Shown here: positions 27,801 to 42,900 of the stretch, piece after piece
Numbering within the stretch: position 1 is the first letter of the stretch
How the letters are laid out: each line of letters begins with the position of its first letter
Origin: Ptychodera flava
Lineage: Eukaryota; Hemichordata; Enteropneusta; Ptychoderidae
Length of the DNA: 64,000 nucleotides
Direction: 5' to 3'
Assembly: GCF_041260155.1 (NCBI RefSeq)
Contig: NW_027248277.1
Location: 20,240,872 to 20,304,871 of the forward strand
The notes under the pieces: generated by a model
Seen by the model: only the letters and a program-made list of their open reading frames with translations
Database searches by the model: none
What the model was told of the DNA's origin: nothing
Program-made: the position numbers and the translations under genes

Positions 27801-28379
27801 TTGGTATGGAAGCTGTGTTTCGGAAGCTAGAATCTGTAACGTTGTGAAGTCTACTGACGTTGTACGATCCGAGTGTGGACGCCAATATTCCCGTCCACTG
27901 TCCCCAAAACTTTCATCACTACGGTTAGAGAACACTTCTGTATTGAGAGCTCTCTTGCTAAGCACCTCTTGTGCTTAACAAAAGAAGGATTTTTCAGAGG
28001 GCAAGTTTTGGGTCATCGACGCTATAAACATGTCGCTTTTTCACATGGTAATGCCTGTCGCGTGGCTCAGCTACCGCGCTAAACTTCAAAACATACACGC
28101 ATCACATAATTTAACACATGGGCAATATTCTTTGCCCGCGGGGTATATCCGAACTCTACTACCTGACCAACACGAGTTACTTCTCTACCGAGGCATATTT
28201 GAAACAATTTGAGTGTTGTACTCCAACCGAACAAGGACATATGTGGAATACGAACCTGGAAGTGCTCTACTTGTAGAACTGTCGTCTTCGACAATGCCAT
28301 CACCTCTAGCGCCAGCAACCTCACTCACCACCACGCAGAAAATGGCGAAAATTAAACAGAACGGCGGGAATTTTGGCAT
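530..28379 (-). CDS. Mucin-like EGF-NIDO-AMOP-VWD protein, 19 exons, 3' end off window
   Basis: Minus-strand gene assembled by joining exons at GT-AG sites; the exons are listed separately below. Order from the N-terminus: signal peptide, Ser/Thr-rich mucin region of about 560 residues, five EGF domains, NIDO, AMOP, VWD, a YPPIF-type module and the start of another Cys-rich EGF-like segment; about 1555 codons are visible. NIDO-AMOP-VWD in this order is the core of MUC4-like and SUSD2-like proteins and of coral skeletal mucin-like proteins. By family analogy it is a large secreted or membrane-anchored glycoprotein at the cell surface or in matrix. A transmembrane segment would lie beyond position 1 and is not seen. 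Most junctions share phase 1, as expected for shuffled extracellular modules. Oddities: an in-frame TGA in the mucin exon and a phase conflict between exons 14 and 15. The exact orthologue is not identified. Confidence 0.85.
1624..1776 (-). CDS. Mucin-like gene exon 18: YPPIF-type (cadherin/Ig-like) module
   Basis: Reads [17 protein letters not shown], then [20 protein letters not shown] and ends FVPQDSI. The NYPPIF opening and DASDxxGDxxxF pattern resemble a cadherin-like beta-sandwich found after VWD in this family. Phase 1-1. Confidence 0.85.
2275..2538 (-). CDS. Mucin-like gene exon 17: post-VWD conserved region
   Basis: Reads [20 protein letters not shown], then [20 protein letters not shown] and NTEKEMR. 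The SLFTYxxG and CGxNxxCLFDxAxTG blocks follow VWD in MUC4-like proteins. Phase 1-1. Its acceptor lies inside a four-copy minisatellite (about 2532-2755), so copies of the splice-site region are repeated upstream. Confidence 0.9.
2532..2755. repeat. Four-copy ~55-bp minisatellite spanning an exon acceptor
   Basis: Units begin tttgccctgcayagaa at about 2534, 2589, 2643 and 2697. The first unit contains the acceptor and first bases of exon 17 (2538), so near-identical acceptor contexts recur in the intron. Confidence 0.85.
3208..3397 (-). CDS. Mucin-like gene exon 16: VWD domain end
   Basis: Reads [20 protein letters not shown], then [20 protein letters not shown] and IFTFGQM. This is the P..F...T.GLLG.WNGD..DD...P.G block that ends VWD. 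The donor ATGT then GTAAGT, joined to the next exon, creates the Trp of GQMWQI, a conserved position. Confidence 0.93.
4401..4679 (-). CDS. Mucin-like gene exon 15: VWD domain middle
   Basis: 93 codons in the conserved frame: [19 protein letters not shown], then [18 protein letters not shown], then a [10 protein letters not shown] strand and IFSSGISVQ. The FxLQGR and TxFxAFAA blocks are typical of MUC4/SUSD2-type VWD domains. Donor ACAG, then GTATAG; phase 0 into the next exon. Confidence 0.9.
4725..5958. mobile_element. DNA transposon with ~45-bp terminal inverted repeats
   Basis: The left end ggggcgacgtcaaaagttca and the right end tgaacttttgacgttgcccc are inverted, and similarity continues inward through poly-C tracts and an aacttaattc motif. 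Total length is about 1.23 kb and no transposase is visible, so it is non-autonomous. It lies in the intron between the first two VWD exons. Confidence 0.75.
6261..6428. repeat. 42-bp tandem repeat, 4 copies
   Basis: The unit begins atgaatagattgtattacac and recurs at 6261, 6303, 6345 and 6387 with one or two substitutions. Confidence 0.9.
7595..7691 (-). CDS. Mucin-like gene exon 14: VWD domain start
   Basis: Reads [20 protein letters not shown] then [12 protein letters not shown], the GDPHxxTxDxxxYxFNGxGEY start of VWD. The strong donor (CCA, then GTAAGT, exon end 7595) leaves phase 2, but the next exon needs phase 0. A weaker in-phase donor (GAT, then GTGGAC, exon end near 7606) would give TIVD joined to VFVLQGR. 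Which is used cannot be settled here. Confidence 0.85.
7987..8165. repeat. CTTTGAG-family MITE-like repeat, diverged copy
   Basis: Shares ctttgagtgc, cccaccaaaattttactgca and atcaaaactttgtcaaaact with the copies at 9919, 10300, 16304 and 26001. The distal inverted end is lost. Confidence 0.65.
8310..8462 (-). CDS. Mucin-like gene exon 13: AMOP to VWD linker
   Basis: Reads [16 protein letters not shown], then [16 protein letters not shown] and [13 protein letters not shown]. This matches the CC...SDxCxxYY...PSDDCxxYRP block found between AMOP and VWD in this family. Phase 1-1; the join gives SALSWGDPH, the canonical VWD opening. Confidence 0.92.
9391..9672 (-). CDS. Mucin-like gene exon 12: AMOP domain
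   Basis: 94 codons, phase 1-1. The AMOP pattern is clear: [16 protein letters not shown], then [16 protein letters not shown], a further Cys in RSFCAGSL, then [12 protein letters not shown] and STGLLTG. AMOP modules are Cys-rich domains of adhesive extracellular proteins such as MUC4 and SUSD2. Confidence 0.93.
9787..9918. repeat. (GA)n and (CAGA)n microsatellite
   Basis: About 55 bases of pure GA pass into cagacagaca-type tetranucleotides. Open frames over it are compositional. Confidence 0.97.
9919..10142. mobile_element. CTTTGAG-family MITE, copy next to exon 11
   Basis: The ends are imperfect inverted repeats: accctttgagcgtcaaag on the left, gcactcaaagggttaa on the right. About 220 bp. 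It lies 27 bases from the donor of exon 11. Confidence 0.7.
10170..10276 (-). CDS. Mucin-like gene exon 11: NIDO domain end
   Basis: Reads [20 protein letters not shown] and ends VVGNSTG, the usual close of NIDO. Enters in phase 2, leaves in phase 1. The exon with only about 25 bases of intron on each side is bracketed by two same-orientation copies of a 215-bp MITE-like repeat (9919-10142 and 10300-10512). Confidence 0.88.
10300..10512. mobile_element. CTTTGAG-family MITE, copy on the other side of exon 11
   Basis: Same element and same orientation as the copy at 9919-10142: ttaaccctttgagcaccaaa to gtgctcaaagggttaa. It starts 24 bases beyond the acceptor, so any branch point probably lies inside it. 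Confidence 0.7.
10619..10725 (-). CDS. Mucin-like gene exon 10: NIDO domain, third part
   Basis: Reads [20 protein letters not shown] then [15 protein letters not shown], the FQ.V.ATD...S.A.F.Y...W block of NIDO. Enters in phase 0 and leaves in phase 2 (ACAG, then GTAACA), joining as [12 protein letters not shown]. Confidence 0.9.
10935..11249 (-). CDS. Mucin-like gene exon 9: NIDO domain core
   Basis: 105 codons, phase 0-0. It starts [14 protein letters not shown], continues with [20 protein letters not shown] and [13 protein letters not shown], and ends TYADIE. The NGYISF, APFWSD and ATWHRV strings are the hallmark blocks of the extracellular NIDO domain first described in nidogen. Confidence 0.93.
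11760..11884 (-). CDS. Mucin-like gene exon 8: start of NIDO domain (short exon)
   Basis: A 125-base exon of 41 codons plus two bases, too short to stand out as an ORF. Acceptor tttcttacag, donor TTTTAT then GTAAGT. It reads [19 protein letters not shown] and ends [14 protein letters not shown], matching the LYP(Y/F)G...D(D)...FPFFG...Y opening of NIDO domains. It enters in phase 1 from EGF 5 and leaves in phase 0 into VNMNGYISF, as the next exon requires. Confidence 0.88.
12446..12568 (-). CDS. Mucin-like gene exon 7: EGF domain 5 (calcium-binding type)
   Basis: EGF_CA module: [12 protein letters not shown], then [20 protein letters not shown], ending YTCT. Phase 1-1; the donor is ACAG then GTGAGT. 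Its phase fits the short NIDO exon at 11760-11884 and not the longer NIDO exon at 10935-11249, which shows that an exon lies between them. Confidence 0.88.
13175..13288 (-). CDS. Mucin-like gene exon 6: EGF domain 4 (calcium-binding type)
   Basis: EGF_CA module opening [16 protein letters not shown] and ending [12 protein letters not shown]. Acceptor catttgtag; donor CAAG, then GTAAGA. Phase 1-1, joining in frame to the next EGF exon as CEQDVDECSS. Confidence 0.87.
13603..13696. repeat. Dispersed ~85-bp repeat, copy
   Basis: Runs from ccctttcaccaccatggttt to ggggtgaaagggtt. Related copies are at 13925-14012, 14652-14737, 25010-25495 (tandem), 29798-29880 and 43003-43092 (the last two inverted). 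Confidence 0.8.
14022..14147 (-). CDS. Mucin-like gene exon 5: EGF domain 3 (calcium-binding type)
   Basis: EGF_CA module: DIDECSS opening, [20 protein letters not shown] in the middle, closing CAG. Phase 1-1; the donor is GCAG then GTCAGT. A copy of the dispersed 85-bp repeat (about 13925-14012) ends about ten bases into the intron from this donor. Confidence 0.88.
14652..14737. repeat. Dispersed ~85-bp repeat, copy
   Basis: Reads cctttgccacaatggtttgg then cccaaacccattgtt and ends ggggtgagc; same family as 13603-13696. Confidence 0.78.
15184..15297 (-). CDS. Mucin-like gene exon 4: EGF domain 2 (calcium-binding type)
   Basis: EGF_CA module opening NIDDC, with CDNGGQC and [10 protein letters not shown]. 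The acceptor is cattacag and the donor ACTTACA then GTAAGT. Phase 1-1. The Ile-Asp-Asp start and the downstream Asn/aromatic pattern suggest calcium binding. Confidence 0.85.
16069..16176 (-). CDS. Mucin-like gene exon 3: EGF domain 1
   Basis: One EGF module, [12 protein letters not shown] to [12 protein letters not shown], with the usual six cysteines. Acceptor ttgatag; donor GATA, then GTAGGT. Phase 1 at both ends. It lacks the DxDE start, so it is probably not calcium-binding. Confidence 0.85.
16304..16527. mobile_element. CTTTGAG-family MITE, well-preserved copy
   Basis: Ends ttaaccctttgagtgct and gcgctcaaagggctaa are inverted repeats around 220 bp. Opposite orientation to the pair around exon 11. 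Confidence 0.75.
17185..18001. mobile_element. ~0.8-kb element with 20-bp terminal inverted repeats, CpG-rich interior
   Basis: tttatcatatacccatgccc at 17185-17204 and its exact complement at 17982-18001. The interior (about 17380-17660) is unusually rich in CpG (for example gatgtcgcgcgcgcgcgacg). No transposase was recognised. It directly abuts the hairpin at 18004. Confidence 0.6.
18004..18155. repeat. Foldback hairpin, ~69-bp arms, ~14-base loop
   Basis: The left arm starts ggttattacccaatatcgcc; the right arm ends ggcgatattgggtaataacc. The arms are nearly perfect complements and the loop is rich in tcgacttcgtctc. It would fold into a long stem. Confidence 0.92.
18886..20577 (-). CDS. Mucin-like gene exon 2: Ser/Thr-rich stalk
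   Basis: A 1692-base exon in phase 1 at both ends. It is preceded by an acceptor (ttcttttcccag) and ends at a weak donor (TTATG, then GTCTGT). It is dominated by Ser, Thr, Pro, Gln and Asn, as in heavily O-glycosylated mucin regions, with several N-glycosylation sequons. A motif RPRNDTID occurs twice, 25-30 residues apart. The frame that fits both exon ends contains one TGA at 19708-19706. Between about 19790 and 19700 the +1 frame has the mucin-like composition instead (for example [10 protein letters not shown]), so two compensating indels are more likely than a true end. If the weak donor is not used the frame stops at 18869 after TTLYGLYGM. The downstream join restores a DPC opening to the first EGF. 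Confidence 0.72.
21698..22614. mobile_element. DNA transposon with CAGGGCTCGAAATTA termini, invaded by another element
   Basis: The left end cagggctcgaaattagc and right end aatttcgagccctg are inverted. Both subterminal zones carry ggctacca/tggtagcc inverted motifs. The interior from about 21870 to 22508 is homologous, in reverse, to the element at 40525-41361, including its cttatacttggacgagtac end. No transposase ORF was seen. The termini look hAT-like, but no clear 8-bp target duplication is visible. Confidence 0.75.
22969..24315 (+). mobile_element. hAT-like transposon with CAGTGTTTCC termini
   Basis: The left end cagtgtttccgctg and right end cagaggaaacactg are inverted repeats. Subterminal regions repeat ttcgcc/ggcgaa on the left and ttagcca/ggctaa on the right. 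It carries a short zinc-finger ORF (23436-23738) of hAT-transposase type but no catalytic region, so it is a deletion derivative. Confidence 0.7.
23436..23738 (+). pseudogene. TTF/BED-type zinc-finger fragment of a hAT transposase
   Basis: A 100-residue ORF: basic KKRKLQEEW start, [19 protein letters not shown], then CKVC, a Gly-rich [16 protein letters not shown] and a final H at TAGH. The C-x2-C...H-x4-H pattern with FK...H is the DNA-binding finger seen at the N-terminus of hAT transposases and their domesticated relatives. The rest of the transposase (dimerisation and DDE parts) is absent; a second short frame (23713-23961) was not recognised. Probably non-functional remnant coding sequence. 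Confidence 0.6.
25010..25495. repeat. 75-bp tandem array, about 6.5 copies, derived from the dispersed repeat
   Basis: The string atggtgaggttggac recurs at 25021, 25096, 25171, 25246, 25320, 25395 and, diverged, 25470: period 75 with one single-base loss. The unit (cattgttttcaatggtgagg ... gtgctgtggtttaa) matches the dispersed 85-bp repeat found singly elsewhere in the window. Confidence 0.93.
26001..26215. repeat. CTTTGAG-family MITE-like repeat, diverged copy
   Basis: Contains cccaccaaaatttttgtgca and gatcaaaattttgggaaaaa in the order seen at 16304-16527. The terminal inverted repeats are eroded. Confidence 0.6.
28256..28379 (-). CDS. Mucin-like gene exon 1: signal peptide
   Basis: ATG at 28379-28377 opens a 41-codon exon. 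Residues 1-24 ([20 protein letters not shown], then VAGA) form a typical signal peptide: a short basic start, a hydrophobic core and a small-residue cleavage region. An RGD triplet follows immediately, then an acidic and Ser/Thr stretch. The donor (CCAG, then GTTCGT) leaves phase 1, which exactly fits the phase-1 start of the mucin exon 7.7 kb away and reads [12 protein letters not shown] across the junction. The link is inferred from phase, strand and sense, not from transcript data. Confidence 0.7.
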
Positions 28380-28720
28380 CTTCGGCGGTTTTGGGAGGTA
28401 GCTGTGGTCTTGGAGTATCCCCTCTGCCCACTGTGGAAGACAGCTGGGGTACAGTTTACGAAATTAGAAGGGGAACGCCCAAATGTTTTCGCTCTCGCCT
28501 GCACATCATGTAAAAACCCCTTTCATAATATAATTCAACGACTACAAGCATTCACCACTTTCATCAATAGAGGGCGTCTCCCTCTGCCCGTTGCTATTTA
28601 TAAAACTTTCATTAATAATTTCTGCCCTGCTGGTCAATGTAGCCATTGATAGAAAACCAGTGATTCGAATATTAATTCCCAGCACAGACAGAATGCTCAT
28701 AAGTTTCCACTTGCAATCAG
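28380..28720 (-). promoter_or_regulatory. Putative promoter and 5' UTR of the mucin-like gene
   Basis: The sequence just upstream of the start codon is richer in GC and CpG than the surrounding introns. A TATAAATA string lies on the minus strand at 28602-28595, about 215 bases before the ATG, which would allow a 5' UTR of roughly 190 bases. No other core element was recognised. This is positional inference. Confidence 0.3.
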
Positions 28721-29355
28721 GCAATTTGTTTTCAATTTACCGTGGTTTTTTGTTGACTTCGTTGGACTGAATTTCAATAAAAAGTACATCCTACAGACCG
28801 TAGAGAGTTTTTCTACTGTCTATGTAGCAATACTCCATGAGCTGTTATACGATACGTGAGCTTATTGTTTATACGAATTCAGTGATATCGGTAGAGTTTT
28901 TTTAACATTTTATCTAACACTTGACGTTAATGGCAGAAAATCCGCACGACTTTTCGTCTATTTCAACCTTCAAAAAGAGAACTGTGGATCGTCCCAACCT
29001 TTTAGCAACATTACCGAACTCACCATTTCCTTTACAAACAATAAAACAAAACAAAACAAACAAATAAATCAACGAAAAAATGTGAAACTATCACTGGAAA
29101 TACACAGCTATGCACTATTTTTTTCAGAACACCAAGGCGTGTTGGAAACTAATAGCGAGTTCACTTTTCAGATCGGGAAGTTCAACTAGAGGTCACTGTC
29201 CTATTGTTGTATTCAAAAAGAGCGAAAGTCTTTGTTGAAAGCCGATCGATACTTAACGCCCAACTCTTCAAAGGGTAGGGTTTAAAATGAATAAACTATT
29301 AGTTTCGGTTGGACTCAGTAATTTACTGGATTAACAATATGACTTTGGATTGGTC

Positions 29356-29414
<59 letters not shown>

Positions 29415-30455
29415 TGATCCTGTGTAAATTTTAATTGCAGGCGATCTTATGTATATTGAAGTTTAACATTTTAGCTCATTTTAGTGCAACGGGTAACTGT
29501 CGGTAAAACCTATATGTATGATTTAATGTACATGGAAGCGTAAATTAGTACTCTTGTTCAGTGTTGTAATTTGCCGACAAAATGGACAAATAAAAACCTA
29601 CTAATTTGTTGTTGTTGTTGTTGTTTTTGTTGTTTCAATCACATTTTGTCGTTGCAAATATATGTAAATGAACTCAACAATAATTTGGCTTCCTGAGCCA
29701 GAAATAGGGAGGAAGTACCTGAGTATACACAGGCGAAAAAATACACCCTTTCCTCCGACTGAGTGACCTTTAATTTTCGCGGACCGCCAGTGGAGGTGGT
29801 TTACCCTTCACCCTCAATTCCTTGTAAACAGGTCCCTTAATCACCATTGATAACAATGCGTTTGGGCGAAACCAAAGTAGCGGACGGGTAAAGCAGCTAG
29901 TGCACGCACCAAATCTCATATATGAATTTGTGTACCATCTTCCTGATATATGTAAACAATATGACCGCCAGTATTTTTGAATCATTCTGAATTATCGCAA
30001 CTTGTATCCCGGGCAGTATCAAATTAATATCGATATTGCGTTGCACCGTGATTGTGTTTTGTTAGAATTGTTGAGCGTTTTGCTATACTTGTTAAGCCTC
30101 AATAGGACCCCCTCCCTCCTCCCGTCATAAAATCAGCTGCTCAAATAATGTTTTGGGGAAAAAAATCATCGTCATGAGTAAACAAATGTGTTCAATCTCA
30201 TTTCCTCCTCCATCCCTCTCCGATATCAGACTAGCCACTGAGTAAATCTTTGTTTTAATGAGCTACAAGACCGTATTTTAGGGTCAAACTTTCATATATC
30301 ATAAAACAAGTAAACTCTGGAGTCTGGACTAAAAAGAATGTTATCTAGCTAGTGCTGGGGTCGAACGCTATCAACTGTTTGAAGCCAAGAGAATGTTGAG
30401 AGCCGTCTTCATTCTTGTAAGATCTTGTAATATAACAGTTGTGTAGCTTTTGTAT
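28721..30455. other. Intergenic stretch with microsatellite and dispersed repeat
   Basis: No gene recognised. Contains a (GA)n tract (29360-29410), a (TTG)n tract (about 29607-29630) and an inverted copy of the 85-bp dispersed repeat (29798-29880). Confidence 0.7.
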
Positions 30456-30782
30456 TTATTTCGTTATTCTTGTGTATTCTAGCTGCAATAATGGCTGAAA
30501 TAAGTCCGCCAGGTGGCTGGATGAACCAGCTGCGTATGACTCGCCGCACTGCCGCCGGAGTGAATGCATGATATGACGGATGTGCTGCGTCGGAAAATTA
30601 ACCATCCAGTTTGTCTGAAGCTTCTGTGAGGCCCATTGAGATCCCAGTGTCACTGTAACTGCTAGCTGTAACCTGATTTGCAGTTCACCAGATCTCGCAT
30701 TGTTGCCAGTGAGATGAAATACGTAGGAGCGCGAGCGAGACCTCCATGTGTAGCCGTACACTTCCTCTGAATTTGCTTTGCC
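30456..30782 (-). CDS. Unrecognised terminal exon
   Basis: Minus-strand open frame of 108 codons ending in TAA at 30456-30458, with an AATAAA string overlapping the stop region. An acceptor (tgctgtattgtag) precedes GKANSEEVYGYTWRSRSRSY; later blocks are QKLQTNWMVNFPTQHIRHIM and HLADLFQPLLQLEYTRITK. Codon choice and GC content look coding and unlike the flanking AT-rich DNA. No domain was recognised. Upstream exons would lie to the right, between 30800 and about 34700, but none was found. It could be the last exon of a minus-strand gene sharing a divergent promoter with the JmjC gene, or a chance ORF. Confidence 0.4.
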   Translation of the reverse strand, partial: GKANSEEVYGYTWRSRSRSYVFHLTGNNARSGELQIRLQLAVTVTLGSQWASQKLQTNWMVNFPTQHIRHIMHSLRRQCGESYAAGSSSHLADLFQPLLQLEYTRITK

Positions 30783-31565
30783 CTACAATACAGCAAGAAG
30801 ATTGGCAATGCTACGGGTTTTAGCAAGTGTCCGTGACACGTTAGTTAAAACTAGATAAAACGCCCCTGGATGGGTGGAGACGAAAGAAATATAAAAGCAA
30901 TACCCGCAAGTCTTATTTTCAGCGACTACTTCGGCCCATGCCTGGACTCGGGCCTTGCACCTTGTCAGAATGGGCTTGGATCGATTAATGCAAGATGCGA
31001 GGTATAATGATATTCAAATATGCAGATTACATTAATGAGCATTGTTTCGGTATTAAATTCTATGCTAATGACCCTTAATCAATGTGGAATATTCATGTAC
31101 CTCGGGTCTTGCATTGTATAATGGGCTTGGATCGAATGATGCAGAAGGGAAGAGCTAGTGCTTTTCAAAAGATGAATGCACGGAAATTACTGACCCTTCC
31201 CAAACCGGCTGCTTGCGCAAAAAATGACGACCTCCTCGCCTTGCCAAATAACTTGCATTTCAATTTGGTTGTTTGCCAATGACGCCGTTAACGTTGTTCT
31301 CTCGGTAATATGACAGGAAAGCAATAATTCGTCCGAAACTAAAATTGAAATTACTCGCGCAGTAACCACGAAAAACACGACTTAATGCGTGATCGCCTTC
31401 CCCAATATTATGATCAACAACTAGATACATATCAACGAAGTGTATATGGTGTGAGGAAGAAATGCCGGCTTATTTATAATAAAAACATGCAGCTTCTCTC
31501 TGTGGAAAAAAGTTACCGTACATCTACATATACTGATCAATAACAGTATTACATGCATGTATATA

Positions 31566-32035
<470 letters not shown>

Positions 32036-32199
32036 ACTGGAGAGGAGGAGCAAGAGGGATGGTCATAGTCAGCTGGTAGTAGTATAAATAGAGAATGATT
32101 ATGCAGCATCTTGTGTCTTTTTGTTCACTAAAACATCTGTGTTTATATGACACTTTTCATACAAAATATGTGTTCAGCACAATACGTGATAAAGACTGA

Positions 32200-32938
32200 G
32201 GGAGCCATCATTATTTACGGCGGGGGTGGAGGAATCTAAGGGGGTCACTCAAAAATTGAAAGCTACAATAGGGGTTGCTCAAAATGTGGAGAGAAAGAAG
32301 GGGTTACTCAATTTTGGTGCAAAGAAATTGAAACACTTCTCAGATCGCATCATTTAATTTCACACATCAGTTCTCCAAACATTTCTCGTTCTCTCCTTCC
32401 TAAGTTCTTGGGGTGTAACAGTTTTACTCAGTAATAAATTGAAAGCACCTCTCAGACTGCACCAGACTGCACTATTGCAATTATCAATTTCTCAAATTTT
32501 CCACGCAACAGGGGACACCCCTCTGTCGCTTTTCCCATAAGCCTCTAGCGTTTTCTCCCCCTGTACTGTCAAAGTCAGATATCCTAGTGAAACCCTGTCA
32601 TGATACCCATCCAAATTAAATAATACTATATGATACTGGTTACAGCGTGAGCTTTTATATCTACATTTGTCGTGACTTGGAATTTCATTTTGTTGGTTTC
32701 ACTTTTCAACCGTATGAGATCAGTATTTTGTAAAATTAAAAAATACAGTACATGTATTGATATTTATTTAACTTTTCTGAGTAAGCAGTAAAACTGTTAC
32801 AATATACCCCAAGGCGGTGTTAGAGAGAGAGGTGGGGGTTACTCAAATTCAACATGGTTGGAGGGGGTTGTACTCGAAATTTAAGAGTTTCAAACGAAAT
32901 TCCTCCGACCCTCGAGGCCGTAAATAGTGACGGCTCCC
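32200..32938. mobile_element. Non-autonomous DNA element with GGGAGCC...TTTACGGC termini
   Basis: The left end gggagccatcattatttacg and right end gccgtaaatagtgacggctc are inverted. G-rich blocks lie just inside (gcgggggtggagg; ggtgggggttactc). The build resembles the gggaccg...acggcc elements at 53325-59961. Confidence 0.65.
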
Positions 32939-34755
32939 TTACCATAGAAAGGTTTGAGTAAAACGAAATTTGCCAAAAGATTCTGAGTTTGAAAAGTGTT
33001 TATGCTGAATTATGGGCACTGCAAATTACTTCTAAAAGCCGTGCAAATATATTCTCGCGAGCCAGAGCATGATTTCCAAGCTCTTGCCGTAAAGGGGTGT
33101 GTCGTTTAACGACGATGTGCAAATAGTGTATGTTTGAACCGCAAGGTGATGCAGAGCATGTATTTGGCACTGCGGGTCAAACACTATCGTAAGGTGCCCT
33201 GTATCCAAACACTAATTATGGATTGCTTTGGGGTATCAGCATTAAACTTTCCCATATCCTTGCACAAAACTTTGCTGACCCTTCCCCTACATACACGAAA
33301 TGAAATGACCCCCAAACTGTTGCATGAAAATTGGTGACCCCATCGCATCCCCCAGTACGCAATGGAGGTCTATGAGTATAAAATGTCTTTTTCAAAGAAA
33401 AATACATTGTTTCCATGACCACTAGCGAAAGTGCGTCTACCACCGAACTTAGAGTATAGGTTTTGAAAGTGCCCCGAGTCGTACTCGCAAAAGTGCACTT
33501 TGGCTGCGTTCACAAAAGACGGTAGGGAGGGGAGCTGGAGGAATTCAGGCGGATTCGAAAAATTTTGGAGGCAGTGGGGGGACTTGAGAGCTTTGTACTG
33601 CCTATAGAAGGGACCTGAAAATTTTTTGGTTCCCTTTTACCTTTACATTTTCCAATTCCAAGGTTTGTCAGATAATCCAATGTTAAAAGAATAACACTTT
33701 AGTGCCATCTAATTGTTCTAATATCAGTAATAATTAAACAAAGTCTAGCATATTTTGTCACATTTCATGACTTTTATCTCGAAAGAATCTAGACTGGTTT
33801 TTCGTAAAAAACTAAATAAGTTGGCCTAGTAGGTAAGTTAAAGGGACAGAAGCTGCAAATGTTGATAATGTTTTCAATATTTCTATGCAATATAAGCTTA
33901 TACAGTATACTGAAACACACAATATTCAGTTTGTCGACAAAGCCTGTTTATATAAATATGTATATTGGATGATAACTGAATAAGAGTCCAGACTGAAAGT
34001 CAGTTGTCAATGATACAAGTGCACAGTAGACATACACAGGCTGTGTTGGCAAGCTGAATACTTTATCAATCACTTTATCAATCACAATTGTTGCATAACA
34101 ACACACTTCGGAAAGTGCGGTATATAGCAAGAACAAAACTAAACATTGCATAAAACGTTGTTGTCGATGTCTTTAGCTGCAGCTGCCGGGGGAAACATGT
34201 AGGCCCCTTGTGTTTGTAATATCTCCGATGATATTGATGATGATGATTAAATATTTGAAAATGGAGAAAAATAAAAATATATTTGGACTCAGTAAATTTG
34301 TTGTTATTGTTGTCATTATTGTTGTTGTTGATAGTATTTGCAGAAAAGAACAAAGTATGTGCTGCAAAATTCAATACAGCCTAACTATACATATACGCTG
34401 CAAAATTCAAGTAGGCCTATTGAAGTTTTGTCCAGACAGTTGTGAAGGGAGTTGACATGAAGTTGAACACAGTTGCATAAACTGAACAAAATATTGTCAA
34501 AATTATCAAAGTTAATACATCTTCTGCCTTGCTACCGCAGTGTCACTGTCACTGCACATCGGTAGTGACACACTGAGAGATAGCTTTGACTCTGCATATA
34601 CCACATTGGACACTCAAACCCGGGCCGACTCCAACCGAGCGTCGCGTCGAGCGCCAGACTGTCGCCGAGGAGGTCATTCCAGGGTCATCTCAGGTTCATG
34701 TAGGTTCAAAGAGCAGCAAAGAGCGGTGACCTACTTGAGGGCGCTGTGGTTCAAT

Positions 34756-42900
<8,145 letters not shown>

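Larger units (their letters stand above)
20578..28255. other. Large intron 1 of the mucin-like gene: transposons and tandem repeats
   Basis: No host exon was recognised in this 7.7-kb stretch. It holds an element with gggctcgaaatta ends (21698-22614), a hAT-like element (22969-24315), a 75-bp tandem array (25010-25495), a diverged MITE copy (26001-26215) and a short direct repeat gcgatataaggaataatgta (26463-26508). A plus-strand open stretch at 27145-27357 with a donor-like end was considered but has no recognisable product. Confidence 0.7.
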
